A stretch of 64,000 nucleotides of DNA from Bacteroidota bacterium (lineage in GTDB: Bacteria > Bacteroidota > Bacteroidia > Cytophagales > Cyclobacteriaceae). The notes under the pieces were generated by a model. The model was not told the origin of the DNA. It saw only the letters and a list, made by a program, of their open reading frames with translations, and made no database searches. The translations under genes and the position numbers were made by a program. The stretch is from the NCBI GenBank assembly GCA_016191555.1, contig JACPVX010000018.1, forward strand, positions 62,001-126,000, read 5' to 3'. Positions 26,984-35,554 of this stretch are shown here, one piece after another; within the stretch, counting starts at the first letter, position 1, and every line of letters starts with the position of its first letter.

Positions 26984-27845
26984 CACACGGGATTTTTTGG
27001 AAAAATCGAATCCGGAAAGGATATCGTTTATACGTGGATATAAATGGATAGGCTACACTAGGGCTAAAGAGGCATTGAAAAAATTTGAAGACTTATTAAC
27101 CCAACCGCCAATTCCGCGGATGCCAAACCTACTATTGATAGGAGAAGGCAATAACGGGAAAACTAATTTGGTTGAACGTTTTCAGATGAATCATCAGGCT
27201 CGCATTGATGAGCAGCAAGATAAGGTTGTGGCCAAAGTAATGACCATAGATGCCCCAGCAGAAGCAGATGAAAAAAGACTTTACGAGAGAATATTGCAAG
27301 CTTCCTATACACCGTACCGCAGTAACCATAAAGCTGAAATTCTAAAGACACAAGCATGCGAAGTACTAAAATCGCTCGAATTGAGAGTTTTAATAATTGA
27401 CGAAATACACCACGTACTAGCAGGAAAGATTGGGAATAGACAAATTTTCTTAAATGCATTGAAGACTCTGGGCAATACACTTAAGATTTCAGTAATAGCA
27501 GTCGGAACTAAGAATGCTTTTCATGTATTTCAATCTGATCCACAAATGGCGAGTAGATTCGAACCATTTCCCTTGCCTCGCTGGCAGATGGATACAGAAT
27601 ATCAGCGTTTTTTGGTGTCTTACGAAAAACTTCTTCCATTAAAGAATCCATCAAATCTTGTTGACCGGGCAGTTGCTTCCAAAATTCTTTCTTTAACTGA
27701 CGGCACAATTGGCGGCATCGCGCGTGTGCTTCAGACCGCTGCCATAGATGCCATAGAACAGGGGACTGAGAAAATCACCTTGGACATTCTACAGTCACTG
27801 AAAGTACCGCTACCTGAAGATCGAAACCGAATGCCTGTAGTTTGA
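26949..27845 (+). CDS. tnsC: TnsC/TniB-type AAA+ transposition regulator (right module)
   Basis: 298 aa (an ATG at 26964 is an equally good start and removes five residues). Walker A GEGNNGKT, Walker B VLIIDEIHHV, then a sensor-1-like VIAVGTKNAF. The last 4 bp overlap the tniQ start, so stoichiometric translation is likely. Closest relative in the window is the left-module TnsC. Confidence 0.92.
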   Translation: MKKLTMQHLTNNTRDFLEKSNPERISFIRGYKWIGYTRAKEALKKFEDLLTQPPIPRMPNLLLIGEGNNGKTNLVERFQMNHQARIDEQQDKVVAKVMTIDAPAEADEKRLYERILQASYTPYRSNHKAEILKTQACEVLKSLELRVLIIDEIHHVLAGKIGNRQIFLNALKTLGNTLKISVIAVGTKNAFHVFQSDPQMASRFEPFPLPRWQMDTEYQRFLVSYEKLLPLKNPSNLVDRAVASKILSLTDGTIGGIARVLQTAAIDAIEQGTEKITLDILQSLKVPLPEDRNRMPVV

Positions 27846-28870
27846 TGACCACTAATGGACATACTCATTTTCAGCGTTTAGGTCGACCGCTTCTTCCGCT
27901 TTTAATTAAGCCTTTGCCAAACGAATTATTGAGCAGTTGGATTATGAGGTATGCAAAGGCATTGAAGACTAAATCCCATACTTTTTGCAAATTTATTCTA
28001 GCTGAGCAAAATGTTTGGAATGCAGACATCGATTTGTATCCATCAGAGAATTTTATAAAACAGTTTGCGCTGAAAGCTGGCATAACTGAAGAGCAAGTCA
28101 AAGCCACGACTTTGAATAGTTTGTATCCCAACCTATTTGTTGAGAGGTCAAACGTATGGTTTTTGCCAATTCGCATTTTTCATCGCACTAGGAAAGGAAA
28201 CGGCCAAATGGCGTGCCCTTCATGCTTGAAAAAGGACCCTGTACCGTATTTTAGAATATACTGGAGAGTCTCATTCATGGTGGCATGCCCAGAGTGTGAA
28301 TCGATGCTTATTGATCATTGTCCTAAGTGTGATTCTCCTATTGCTTTTCATCGTTTGGAGGTAGGAACAAAAGAATCTCCACTGGAGAAGGATATTTGCA
28401 TTTGTTACAAATGTGGTTTCGATTTGAGAGAATGTAAACCTATTCCATGTGAGAATAACCTTTTGCGACTTCAGAAGAGATTTAAGATACTCATGGAAAG
28501 AGGCTACGATCAGCAATTTCAATACTCGCATCTTTATTTTGAGGTGGTTCGACAAATAGCGTGGTTATTGGATTCGGCCACACCCAAACTTGCTGCCTTT
28601 AATGAACTAGTTTCAACTCAATCTGGAATCAATAGTCGGCAAACAAAAAAAACAGAATATCAAAAGAAGGATCTGGCTCAACGAGCACTTATTCTAATAA
28701 AAGTGGCTTGGATGTTTGAGAAATGGCCCCATCGCTTGATAGACGTTTCAAGAAAGACAAAGACATACAAAAGTTATCTGCTACGAGATATGGTGCATGT
28801 ACCTTACTGGTTTTGGAAGCTTGTGATTGAGAACTTATATGTACTCTATTCAGCCAAGCAAAAAAAGTAG
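27842..28870 (+). CDS. tniQ: TniQ/TnsD-type target-selection protein
   Basis: 342 aa. The N-terminal TniQ domain opens with RPLLPLLIKPLPNELLSSWI, the family start. Two zinc-binding knuckle groups follow: CPSC with CPEC, then HCPKC, CYKCGFD and LREC. A helical C-terminal part would bind the attachment sequence in TnsD-type proteins. The length is between short TniQ and full TnsD. As the module lies in comM, this protein may be what recognises comM. Confidence 0.88.
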   Translation: MMTTNGHTHFQRLGRPLLPLLIKPLPNELLSSWIMRYAKALKTKSHTFCKFILAEQNVWNADIDLYPSENFIKQFALKAGITEEQVKATTLNSLYPNLFVERSNVWFLPIRIFHRTRKGNGQMACPSCLKKDPVPYFRIYWRVSFMVACPECESMLIDHCPKCDSPIAFHRLEVGTKESPLEKDICICYKCGFDLRECKPIPCENNLLRLQKRFKILMERGYDQQFQYSHLYFEVVRQIAWLLDSATPKLAAFNELVSTQSGINSRQTKKTEYQKKDLAQRALILIKVAWMFEKWPHRLIDVSRKTKTYKSYLLRDMVHVPYWFWKLVIENLYVLYSAKQKK

Positions 28871-28938
28871 TCCCGTAATTATCAAAGAGCTATCAGTTTT
28901 TAAGGTCTAGGCATAGTTTCATGTATTTCAATTTGAAT

Positions 28939-29274
28939 TTAAATCAAACGCCGCTGCCTCAAAAGTAGTACTTTCAGTTCCTCAAAAAGAATTGCTTCAT
29001 GATACAACTTAACACACCATTTGTTTTCGGCATTTTTAATTAAAGAGTCTATCTCACAGATATAACAATAGTCAAGTTCGCGCAAGTCACTCTTTTCCGC
29101 GATGAAGCGACATTGTTTCAATATCAGGTTCACTTGGCAGAGGTCTAGAATTTTCCAACGTAAATGCAAAATTAACCTATTCAAGAGGGATTCCATTGCG
29201 GAACAAGCGGGGTGATTTATAGCCTTATTCAACCTCTGAACCTCTTTCTCAGAGAGTATGGGTTTTGCTTTCAT
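28939..29274 (-). CDS. Small protein of unknown function next to TnsE-like gene
   Basis: 111 aa, helical and charged, with several Cys (HPACSAM, CQVNLILKQC, DYCYIC) that do not form a pattern I recognise. It starts 4 bp after the TnsE-like gene on the same strand, so it is in the same operon and is convergent with tniQ. No homologue is seen near the second TnsE-like gene. Confidence 0.55.
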   Translation of the reverse strand: MKAKPILSEKEVQRLNKAINHPACSAMESLLNRLILHLRWKILDLCQVNLILKQCRFIAEKSDLRELDYCYICEIDSLIKNAENKWCVKLYHEAILFEELKVLLLRQRRLI

Positions 29275-29278
29275 AGGA

Positions 29279-31156
29279 TTATTGTTTTTCAGGGTTGATT
29301 TGAAATTGAAACTGCTTTAAAAAATCACTGATTGAATAAAAAGTTGTGGAAGCACCATTTTTGAAATAATGATTCACGCAGGTGTATTTAAATCCGGCAA
29401 GTTCTTCTTCCGAATTCATCTGCTCATCTGTAAGCCAAACGCGAATATTAGTCGCGCAACAGTGTAAAACTTTCCTAACTAAATTGCTATTTAAACGCGA
29501 AGCATCATGATAATAAAGACATAGTATTTTACCACCAGTTTGTGATTTTTCATTTTTAGTTTTGATCCAGTCGAGAAGCATAAAAGATTTATCGCCCTTG
29601 CGTTCAGTGATTCTGACTGAAATAGCTGAACGCTCTCCAATCCACGATCCACGTTTACGACTGTATTCTGCACTACACCACTTATAGTTTTCACTAAACG
29701 GGCTGAATTTTAAAGGATTAAACCGTACGTAGTCTGATTCATTACTCGAAAATTTTTCTATGATAAATAAACCTGTCCTATCAAACATCGATATAACCTC
29801 GCGAAAATGTTGTTCATATTCATCTACCGATCGAATTTCCTTTGTGTCTCCATTTTCTTTTGGTTCTTTTGGCTCTTTTGTTTTAATGTCTGCATCTCCT
29901 GTACTTGGTTCATCACCTGCCACCGGGCAAACAGTGAAGTCATCTGGTTCAGTAGTTGGTGGAAATTTATTTTCCGGCTGACTTCGCGAAGTCTGTTCTG
30001 ATCGCTTTTTCTTTACCGCATTTGGCGCGTTTAGGAAACGATGATCAGTCACAGTGATGCTTATTTTTTTTGCGTTGTAATTTTTCGGCTTTCCAGAGCC
30101 TAAACTAGGATTAGTGCCATTCCCGCTTCCATTATTATTCCACTTTGAATTTGGCAAATCGTCCTTGCTGTTGGGGTCGATTAAATTACTATTTTCACGA
30201 TCGTATTCGATTTCTGAATAAGGGAAAGGTCCGGAGCAACTTATAATGTTATACACCAAAAATATTTTTTTATTGGTGAACTTGTTATCAAAACCATTTG
30301 CCTTGATTTCAGTCCCACAGATTTTCAGCTCGGCTTTTCCTTCGAATGGAAACTTGCAATCAGGATATATCTGCTGCTTATTCATCTTGGCGAGCTGCAC
30401 TGAATTATATACTGATTTTGCAGCCTTGAATCCAATGTCGCTGTAGGCGATGCGAGCTACAATTTTAATGTCTGTATCTGGAATCCTTGTTCGTAAGTAA
30501 ATGAATGGTTTTACTCCGTTGTCAATTTCTGATTTGGGTGTAATATATCTCGGATCATAAATTCTATTTGCTGGATCATGCAGTCCACCTAAATAGAGTT
30601 CCTGAGAAATGTCGTCCGAACCGCCAAAATAGAATCTAAATACTTCTTGGCATGGAACAATAATGAAATCATAATTTGAATCTTGTTCTATGCCTTTTCT
30701 TAATACTTGCACTTTTGCATCATGGAACATGATAAGCGGAAAGTCGTAGTTAAATAAAGTTTGAATTATACCATCATCGTTAATTCGTGATTTTTGCGTA
30801 AGATGAAATTCTTTGATTGATAGAGTTAAATTATTATTGTAATCAAGATTAACTTCTACTTTTTGGATGGGCATAAACTGCTTCGGTCGAGCAATTACTG
30901 TATCATTTTCAATGATGGATCCAATTGAGTATACTGGCGTATAGCCAACGTCAACTTGGACACGTCTGAATCCGCCTAAGTTTAATTGACTAATATGAGC
31001 ACGAAATTGATTTAATGGAATCTCATCTTTAATCGGATAAATTAGAAGATTGACCAGCGCCGATCCGAACGAAATTATTTCCTTCATGTCACCTGACCAT
31101 CCAATAAGCCACCTCTTTCCAGTTGAGTGAGTTTTGAAATCAGTAAGTTTTTCCAA
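29279..31156 (-). CDS. TnsE-like protein
   Basis: 625 aa. Not matched by a short motif, but the overall order resembles Tn7 TnsE: an N-terminal beta-rich part, a strand with FPFEGKAELKICGTEI, then a long low-complexity acidic linker (about 345-440, PKEPKENGDTKEI) and a C-terminal domain. That domain has a helix followed by GLFIIEKF, a strand SAISVRITERKGDKSFMLLD and the closing VNHYFKNGAS. Tn7 TnsE has comparable segments (QRNGSEFVLLEVD, VNHPKGLGE) in this order, from memory. TnsE targets replicating DNA such as conjugal plasmids. It is divergent from the ubiquitin-like operon. The alternative is an unrelated transposon-cargo protein. Confidence 0.5.
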   Translation of the reverse strand: MEKLTDFKTHSTGKRWLIGWSGDMKEIISFGSALVNLLIYPIKDEIPLNQFRAHISQLNLGGFRRVQVDVGYTPVYSIGSIIENDTVIARPKQFMPIQKVEVNLDYNNNLTLSIKEFHLTQKSRINDDGIIQTLFNYDFPLIMFHDAKVQVLRKGIEQDSNYDFIIVPCQEVFRFYFGGSDDISQELYLGGLHDPANRIYDPRYITPKSEIDNGVKPFIYLRTRIPDTDIKIVARIAYSDIGFKAAKSVYNSVQLAKMNKQQIYPDCKFPFEGKAELKICGTEIKANGFDNKFTNKKIFLVYNIISCSGPFPYSEIEYDRENSNLIDPNSKDDLPNSKWNNNGSGNGTNPSLGSGKPKNYNAKKISITVTDHRFLNAPNAVKKKRSEQTSRSQPENKFPPTTEPDDFTVCPVAGDEPSTGDADIKTKEPKEPKENGDTKEIRSVDEYEQHFREVISMFDRTGLFIIEKFSSNESDYVRFNPLKFSPFSENYKWCSAEYSRKRGSWIGERSAISVRITERKGDKSFMLLDWIKTKNEKSQTGGKILCLYYHDASRLNSNLVRKVLHCCATNIRVWLTDEQMNSEEELAGFKYTCVNHYFKNGASTTFYSISDFLKQFQFQINPEKQ

Positions 31157-31354
31157 TTCGGAGAGTTTATTTTGACGATTTGAATCGGCTAATGAGGAAA
31201 TTGAATTTCGATAATTCTTGCGATATTCTCAAATACTTTCGTTAAAAATAGCAGAAAAGGCATTAAAAGATTACCTGACGTCTTACAAGAACACTGTTTT
31301 TTTGCCAAAAATTGAGATTATAGCTGAAATAGGACTTGTTAGAATTTAAACAAT

Positions 31355-31368
31355 GATAACGCGTTCTC
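31355..31368. promoter_or_regulatory. Near-palindrome between TnsE-like gene and ubiquitin-like operon
   Basis: GATAACGCGTTCTC is a 14-bp palindrome with one mismatched pair, centred on AACGCGTT, and is flanked by two copies of CAATGAT. It lies in the 289-bp divergent spacer, about 78 bp before the first operon gene. It could be an operator; nothing else stands out in this spacer. Confidence 0.25.
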
Positions 31369-31445
31369 AATGATTAAGGGGGTTTTTCGTTCTTCGTAAA
31401 TTTCCTTACCTTGATTAGGGTTTAATTCCTTAATAGAATAAAATT

Positions 31446-31718
31446 ATGAGCACTGAGAAAAACCAAAATTTAATTTCGTTACGATTTGTAGTAAACGGCG
31501 AAGAGACGGTTGTTGAAAAAGTAAATATTCATCAACCGCTTAAGGTTGCCGCTGAGAAAGCCTTACAACAGACAAACAACACGGGGCGTGACCTGTCAGA
31601 GTTTCAGGCTAAGTACAATAACAATGATATAAATCTTAGTCACAAAGTAGAAGATTTTCACTTCCCAACAGATGCGACAATCTACCTGAGTTTAAAAATT
31701 GGTCAAGGTGGAAAATGA
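31446..31718 (+). CDS. Ubiquitin-like protein (DUF2604 type)
   Basis: 90-aa beta-grasp protein. It begins with a strand LISLRFVVNGEE, a helix PLKVAAEKALQQTNNTG and ends IYLSLKIGQGGK, which matches the DUF2604 family of bacterial ubiquitin-like modifiers (single domain). The di-Gly is G88-G89 with one extra Lys after it, so removal of K90 by the JAMM peptidase encoded two genes downstream would be needed to expose the conjugation-competent GG. It overlaps the next gene and is the first gene of the operon. Confidence 0.85.
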   Translation: MSTEKNQNLISLRFVVNGEETVVEKVNIHQPLKVAAEKALQQTNNTGRDLSEFQAKYNNNDINLSHKVEDFHFPTDATIYLSLKIGQGGK

Positions 31719-32298
31719 TTTTCAATACTCTTCTGTTGAAGTCACCAAATTAAAATTTGGGAAAGAGCTCGACTCCTTTAAAAAATTAGCCAATGACTGG
31801 CGTGCAAAGGGAGTATTCTTAGTGAAGGACGAATTTCCTAAGCTTGAGTTTATTTTTACTTCTCCTAAGCTAACACCAGCATCGGTGGTGTTCTGCGCGC
31901 AGATAGATTTCACAAACTATGATACTGAGCCCTTATCAATTCAATTTATTAATCCGTTTACGTCAACTCTTCTGACAAGGAAGGAGATTCCGATCAATTT
32001 TTGGCAAGTTAATTTGCCTCAAAATTTTGTACCAGGAAGCCCCATAGCCCCTCTTGATCTTTTGCAAGGGCGTCCTGATGACATTCCATTCATTTGTATT
32101 CGAGGGGTTAGAGAATATCACAATCATCCTGCGCATTCCGGAGATTCGTGGTTTCTTTACAGGACTCGGGGTGAAGGAAAGTTAGGCTTCATATTAGACC
32201 AATTGTATAATTTCTCCATTGACATCTTGCAGAATTACAACATCGACTTGCAGTTCTTAATTAAGTATGCACAGATGCCAAAGGTTAGCATGCCTTAA
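31708..32298 (+). CDS. E2-like ubiquitin-conjugating protein (prokaryotic E2 family)
   Basis: About 196 aa from GTG 31708 (a TTG at 31699 is possible). Placed between a ubiquitin-like protein and JAB/E1 genes, it fits the prokaryotic E2 families, whose sequence is too divergent for certainty by eye. The likely active-site Cys is in PFICIRGVREYHNHP, followed by a HPAHSGDSW segment as in this group. The start overlaps the modifier gene by 11 bp and its stop touches the JAB gene start. Confidence 0.7.
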   Translation: MENDFQYSSVEVTKLKFGKELDSFKKLANDWRAKGVFLVKDEFPKLEFIFTSPKLTPASVVFCAQIDFTNYDTEPLSIQFINPFTSTLLTRKEIPINFWQVNLPQNFVPGSPIAPLDLLQGRPDDIPFICIRGVREYHNHPAHSGDSWFLYRTRGEGKLGFILDQLYNFSIDILQNYNIDLQFLIKYAQMPKVSMP

Positions 32299-32787
32299 AT
32301 GAATTTTAAATTGATTCGAAATATTAGGATTCCGGACTCGTGCATTGCCGAGGCCTATAAGCACATCCGCTTAGCCGGATTGAAACGGCTGGAAGGAGTT
32401 GTTTTATTTGCAGGCAGTTATCACGAAGGTGAATTTATGTTTGAGGTAAAAGAAACTATTGTTCCTAAACAACTTAGTGTTAGTTTAGAAGACGGATTAC
32501 TTTACGCGGTCGATGGAGATGAACTACATCGAATTAATGTCTACTTACATATGTCCGGTCAGACTCTTTTGGCGCAATTACACAGTCACCCAACTGAAGC
32601 CTATCATTCACTAACTGATGACGCTTACCCAATTGTCACCAAAGTGGGAGCATTGAGCATAGTAGTTCCAAATTTCGGTATGGAAGAATTTGCTCTTGAT
32701 AAGTGGGCTGTTTATAGATTAGACGATGAAGCTAATTGGGAAGAACTCGCAGTAGAAGATGTTAAAAAACTAATAACAGTTATTTGA
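32299..32787 (+). CDS. JAB/JAMM-type metallopeptidase (deubiquitinase-like)
   Basis: 162 aa. The zinc site is visible as LHSHPTEAYHSLTDD (HxHP ... S ... D), with a candidate catalytic Glu in the first third (GVVLFAGSYHEGEFMFE). In bacterial ubiquitin-like systems this peptidase trims the modifier and removes conjugates. It starts one base after the E2-like stop and overlaps the E1 gene by 4 bp. Confidence 0.88.
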   Translation: MNFKLIRNIRIPDSCIAEAYKHIRLAGLKRLEGVVLFAGSYHEGEFMFEVKETIVPKQLSVSLEDGLLYAVDGDELHRINVYLHMSGQTLLAQLHSHPTEAYHSLTDDAYPIVTKVGALSIVVPNFGMEEFALDKWAVYRLDDEANWEELAVEDVKKLITVI

Positions 32788-34316
32788 GAATGGCTCTTGC
32801 AAAATATTTTACTAAGGATCTACTAGCAATCAAACAAGTATTTAGCCAAGGCTCCAGAGAGAAATTTGAACAACTATTAAATAGTCATGTTGTTGAAATA
32901 GCTTTTGATGATGAAGTAAGTAAAATGGAAGTCCAATCATTGCTTGACTTGCTGGTCAGACTTACAAGCAGACTTTATCCGCAGTTAAAATTTTCATATT
33001 TGGGTAAAGAAAAAGGATCAGCAATAATTTCAGATTATATAAAAAAGGCAAAATCGATAAACTCTCAAATTGAAATCGTTGACTCAGCTTCTTCATTCTC
33101 CATTATTTTAGGAAGGACACCTGCAGGTGTTGAAGGGAAGAGAATTTATGTCGGGTCTGATGGATGGAATGCAAAACTATCGACTATTAATCCAGTAGGA
33201 TGTGGTAGCTCTATGAACCCTTTTGGAGCCGGTGTAGCTGCATGTCTTGCATCTTCAAATGCATTCCGATATGTATTTCAGGAATTTATCGGTCGGTTAG
33301 AAATGGATGATGAAGTGGTTTTGGATGTCTCCAATTTAAATCAGGGGACTTCAAATAACGATTTCCCGGAAATAGACTTAGGAGTCATTCACCTTGTAGG
33401 TATGGGTGCTATTGGCAACGGCTTTTTGTGGGCATTCTCAAAAATGCAGAATTGTCAAGGTGTCTTGAAAGTAATCGATGATCAAACTGTATCGCTGTCA
33501 AATCTGCAGAGATATGTGTGTACTGATGAACTAAGTATAGATAAAGTAAAATCAGCCTTTGCAAAGGAATTCTTGAAGGCCAATTCAATAATCACTGAGC
33601 CTTACAATATGAAATGGGCAGGGTACGTGGCAAAAACAAATGAAGGAAACATCGATATGGTTGCAGTTGCTGTCGATTCTGCTAAAGACAGGATCGGCAT
33701 TCAAAGTTCACTTCCACATAGAATTGTTAATGCATACACTGAGAACAATATTACAGGGATTACCAGGCACTTAAATTTTGGTGTTACCGCATGTCTAGTT
33801 TGTGGTTATATTCCAGAAAAGAAAATGAAGGATTATTCGCAAGAAGTTGCAGATAACTTAGGCATACCAAACCTTGAAAATCAAGTCAGGCACTACATTG
33901 CCTATGATTATCCAGTTGACGATAACTTACTCATGTGGATATCGCAGGGTAACGGAATTGGTATAGAGGATCTTTCTAAATTCAGAGGGCAGCGATTTTC
34001 TAATTTTTATTCCGATGCAGTTTGTGGTGGGGTTTTGCTTTCTCTTACTGGGGCCACCCAAAATAATTCAAAAATGGAGGCTCCGCTTGCTTTTCAATCA
34101 GCAGTTGCCGGAATTCTGTTAGCGTCTGAAGTAGTCTTGTTAAAGTTGGGGGCGCGCAATGAGCAATTTCCAAACAGCTCGCAGCTATACCCACTTTTAA
34201 AAATTAAGTCATCAACCAATCCTTACAATACCCAACTATCCAGAGACTCTTCTCAACGATGTATTTGCTATGATAAGGACTTCAAGTTGGTTTATGACAA
34301 AATGTGGAATTCGTAA
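32784..34316 (+). CDS. E1-like ubiquitin-activating enzyme (ThiF/MoeB fold)
   Basis: 510 aa. The adenylation domain has the nucleotide motif VGMGAIGNG at about 205-213 and IDDQTVSLSNLQRYV, the ThiF signature with the R finger. Cys residues in CLVCGYIP could be the zinc site or the thioester Cys. The N-terminal 190 residues form an extra domain, so the protein is longer than minimal ThiF. The end overlaps the next gene by 13 bp. Confidence 0.88.
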   Translation: MRMALAKYFTKDLLAIKQVFSQGSREKFEQLLNSHVVEIAFDDEVSKMEVQSLLDLLVRLTSRLYPQLKFSYLGKEKGSAIISDYIKKAKSINSQIEIVDSASSFSIILGRTPAGVEGKRIYVGSDGWNAKLSTINPVGCGSSMNPFGAGVAACLASSNAFRYVFQEFIGRLEMDDEVVLDVSNLNQGTSNNDFPEIDLGVIHLVGMGAIGNGFLWAFSKMQNCQGVLKVIDDQTVSLSNLQRYVCTDELSIDKVKSAFAKEFLKANSIITEPYNMKWAGYVAKTNEGNIDMVAVAVDSAKDRIGIQSSLPHRIVNAYTENNITGITRHLNFGVTACLVCGYIPEKKMKDYSQEVADNLGIPNLENQVRHYIAYDYPVDDNLLMWISQGNGIGIEDLSKFRGQRFSNFYSDAVCGGVLLSLTGATQNNSKMEAPLAFQSAVAGILLASEVVLLKLGARNEQFPNSSQLYPLLKIKSSTNPYNTQLSRDSSQRCICYDKDFKLVYDKMWNS

Positions 34317-35173
34317 AAAGCGTAGACCTAGAAAATTCGATGGAGTATGCTTTAAGTGGTGATTTGAGAACTAACCTGATGGGATTCAGGAAGCTCGTGC
34401 ATCTTTACGATCTTGTATCACAATATGAGGGTAGCCGATTGAAACTAAATTTTGGTAAGATTAATTTTTTTGATGCGAACATGTCAGCTGTTCTGTTGGC
34501 GATGTTGCAGAAATTGGAAAGCGATAACAACAATAAAATCATTATAGACTACGATCAAATTGATCAGAACTGCGAAGTGCTAAGAAGAAATGGCTTTGTT
34601 TCACATTTGAGTAAAACAACTGAGGTTGTAGAAGATATCAGGAAATCTACCGTTCCGCTCAAAACATTCAAATCAACAGATGCTGATGCTTTCGTATCTT
34701 ATATCGAAAATGACTTTTTAAAGCACCGAGGCTTAGATGGCCATCTTTCCGAAAGTGCCTTTGGGAAAATAAAGGATAGCTTTTTAGAAATATTTTGCAA
34801 CGTTGAATTGCATTCAGAAACAAATCGTCCCATGTATACATGCGGCCAGTTTTATCCAACCAAGCAAGAGTTTAAGTTTACGGTAGTAGATGTTGGAGTA
34901 GGCTTTTTGAAGAATATTAACAAGAAGGACAGGGCAATCTCCACCTACGAGGAAGCGATAGATTGGGCGGTAAAAGGCAATTCAACTAAGAAGGGCACTA
35001 CTCAGGGAGGAACTGGATTATCTACAATACTGAGGTATTGTAGATCCTCGAAAGGCGAAATTCACATCGTTTCGGGGGATTGTTACTGGCGATTCAATGG
35101 AAAAGAAATAGAAAAGTACAGCTTGAATAAGTATTTTTGTGGCGCAACAGTGCACCTTATCTTTCGTTATTAG
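34304..35173 (+). CDS. STAS-like plus GHKL ATPase protein
   Basis: 289 aa, GTG start overlapping the E1 gene. N-terminal half (about 1-115) reads as a STAS-type fold with LKLNFGKINFFDANMSAVLL, the region where anti-sigma-antagonist-like proteins carry a regulatory residue. The C-terminal half is a GHKL ATPase: N box in FLEIFCNVELHS (about 160), G1 DVGVGF (about 200) and G2 GGTGLST (about 235). No histidine-kinase H box is present, so it is likely an anti-sigma/switch-type ATPase, not a sensor kinase. Confidence 0.8.
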   Translation: MEFVKSVDLENSMEYALSGDLRTNLMGFRKLVHLYDLVSQYEGSRLKLNFGKINFFDANMSAVLLAMLQKLESDNNNKIIIDYDQIDQNCEVLRRNGFVSHLSKTTEVVEDIRKSTVPLKTFKSTDADAFVSYIENDFLKHRGLDGHLSESAFGKIKDSFLEIFCNVELHSETNRPMYTCGQFYPTKQEFKFTVVDVGVGFLKNINKKDRAISTYEEAIDWAVKGNSTKKGTTQGGTGLSTILRYCRSSKGEIHIVSGDCYWRFNGKEIEKYSLNKYFCGATVHLIFRY

Positions 35174-35206
35174 TAAACTATTTTGTAATTTCACTACATT
35201 AGAGCC

Positions 35207-35554
35207 GTGCAAGAAAATACCCCATCTATTAATGTATCAGATGCCATTGGCACATCGAATGCGATTCTCCATTCCTTTGGCATGACCGTATATGACACCG
35301 CAAAACCGCTTGTGCAAGAAAATAAGCCTGTTATTATTGATTTTAATGGAATCAGAAATTTAACGTCAGCTTTTTTACATGCCTCAATCGGTAACTTAAT
35401 GACGGTAAACCCCAACAGTATTCACCTTATTACTGTAAACGGCCTAGCAAATCCGGAATGGAACGATAAACTGCAGGACGCAATTAAATTGGCATTAAAC
35501 CCAGAAAAAAGGGATGCTATTGCATCTGAGTTGAATGAACTATTCAACAGTTAA
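35207..35554 (+). CDS. STAS-like DUF4325 protein
   Basis: 115 aa, GTG start 33 bp after the STAS-ATPase gene. It resembles DUF4325: PVIIDFNGIRNLTSAFLHASIG is the core strand-loop-helix, where the loop Ser/Thr residues would be the phospho-acceptor in classical STAS switches. The C-terminal helix is acidic. DUF4325 genes are often paired with GHKL ATPases, as here. Its last base is the first base of the PIN gene start codon. Confidence 0.75.
   Translation: MQENTPSINVSDAIGTSNAILHSFGMTVYDTAKPLVQENKPVIIDFNGIRNLTSAFLHASIGNLMTVNPNSIHLITVNGLANPEWNDKLQDAIKLALNPEKRDAIASELNELFNS

Larger units (their letters stand above)
24326..28870 (+). mobile_element. Right Tn7-like transposition module (tnsABC-tniQ)
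   Basis: Four overlapping genes (tnsA, tnsB, tnsC, tniQ) read away from comM. This is a complete cut-and-paste Tn7-like core with a TniQ/TnsD-type target selector. Cargo is likely to continue to the right (TnsE-like gene, ubiquitin-like operon), but no distal end could be recognised. No CRISPR array or Cas gene accompanies it, so it is not a CRISPR-associated transposon as far as the window shows. Confidence 0.8.

Noticed and set aside
24326-28870. CRISPR-associated transposon (CAST)
   Set aside because: tnsABC-tniQ could suggest one, but no Cas12k or Cascade genes and no repeat-spacer array were seen anywhere in the window.
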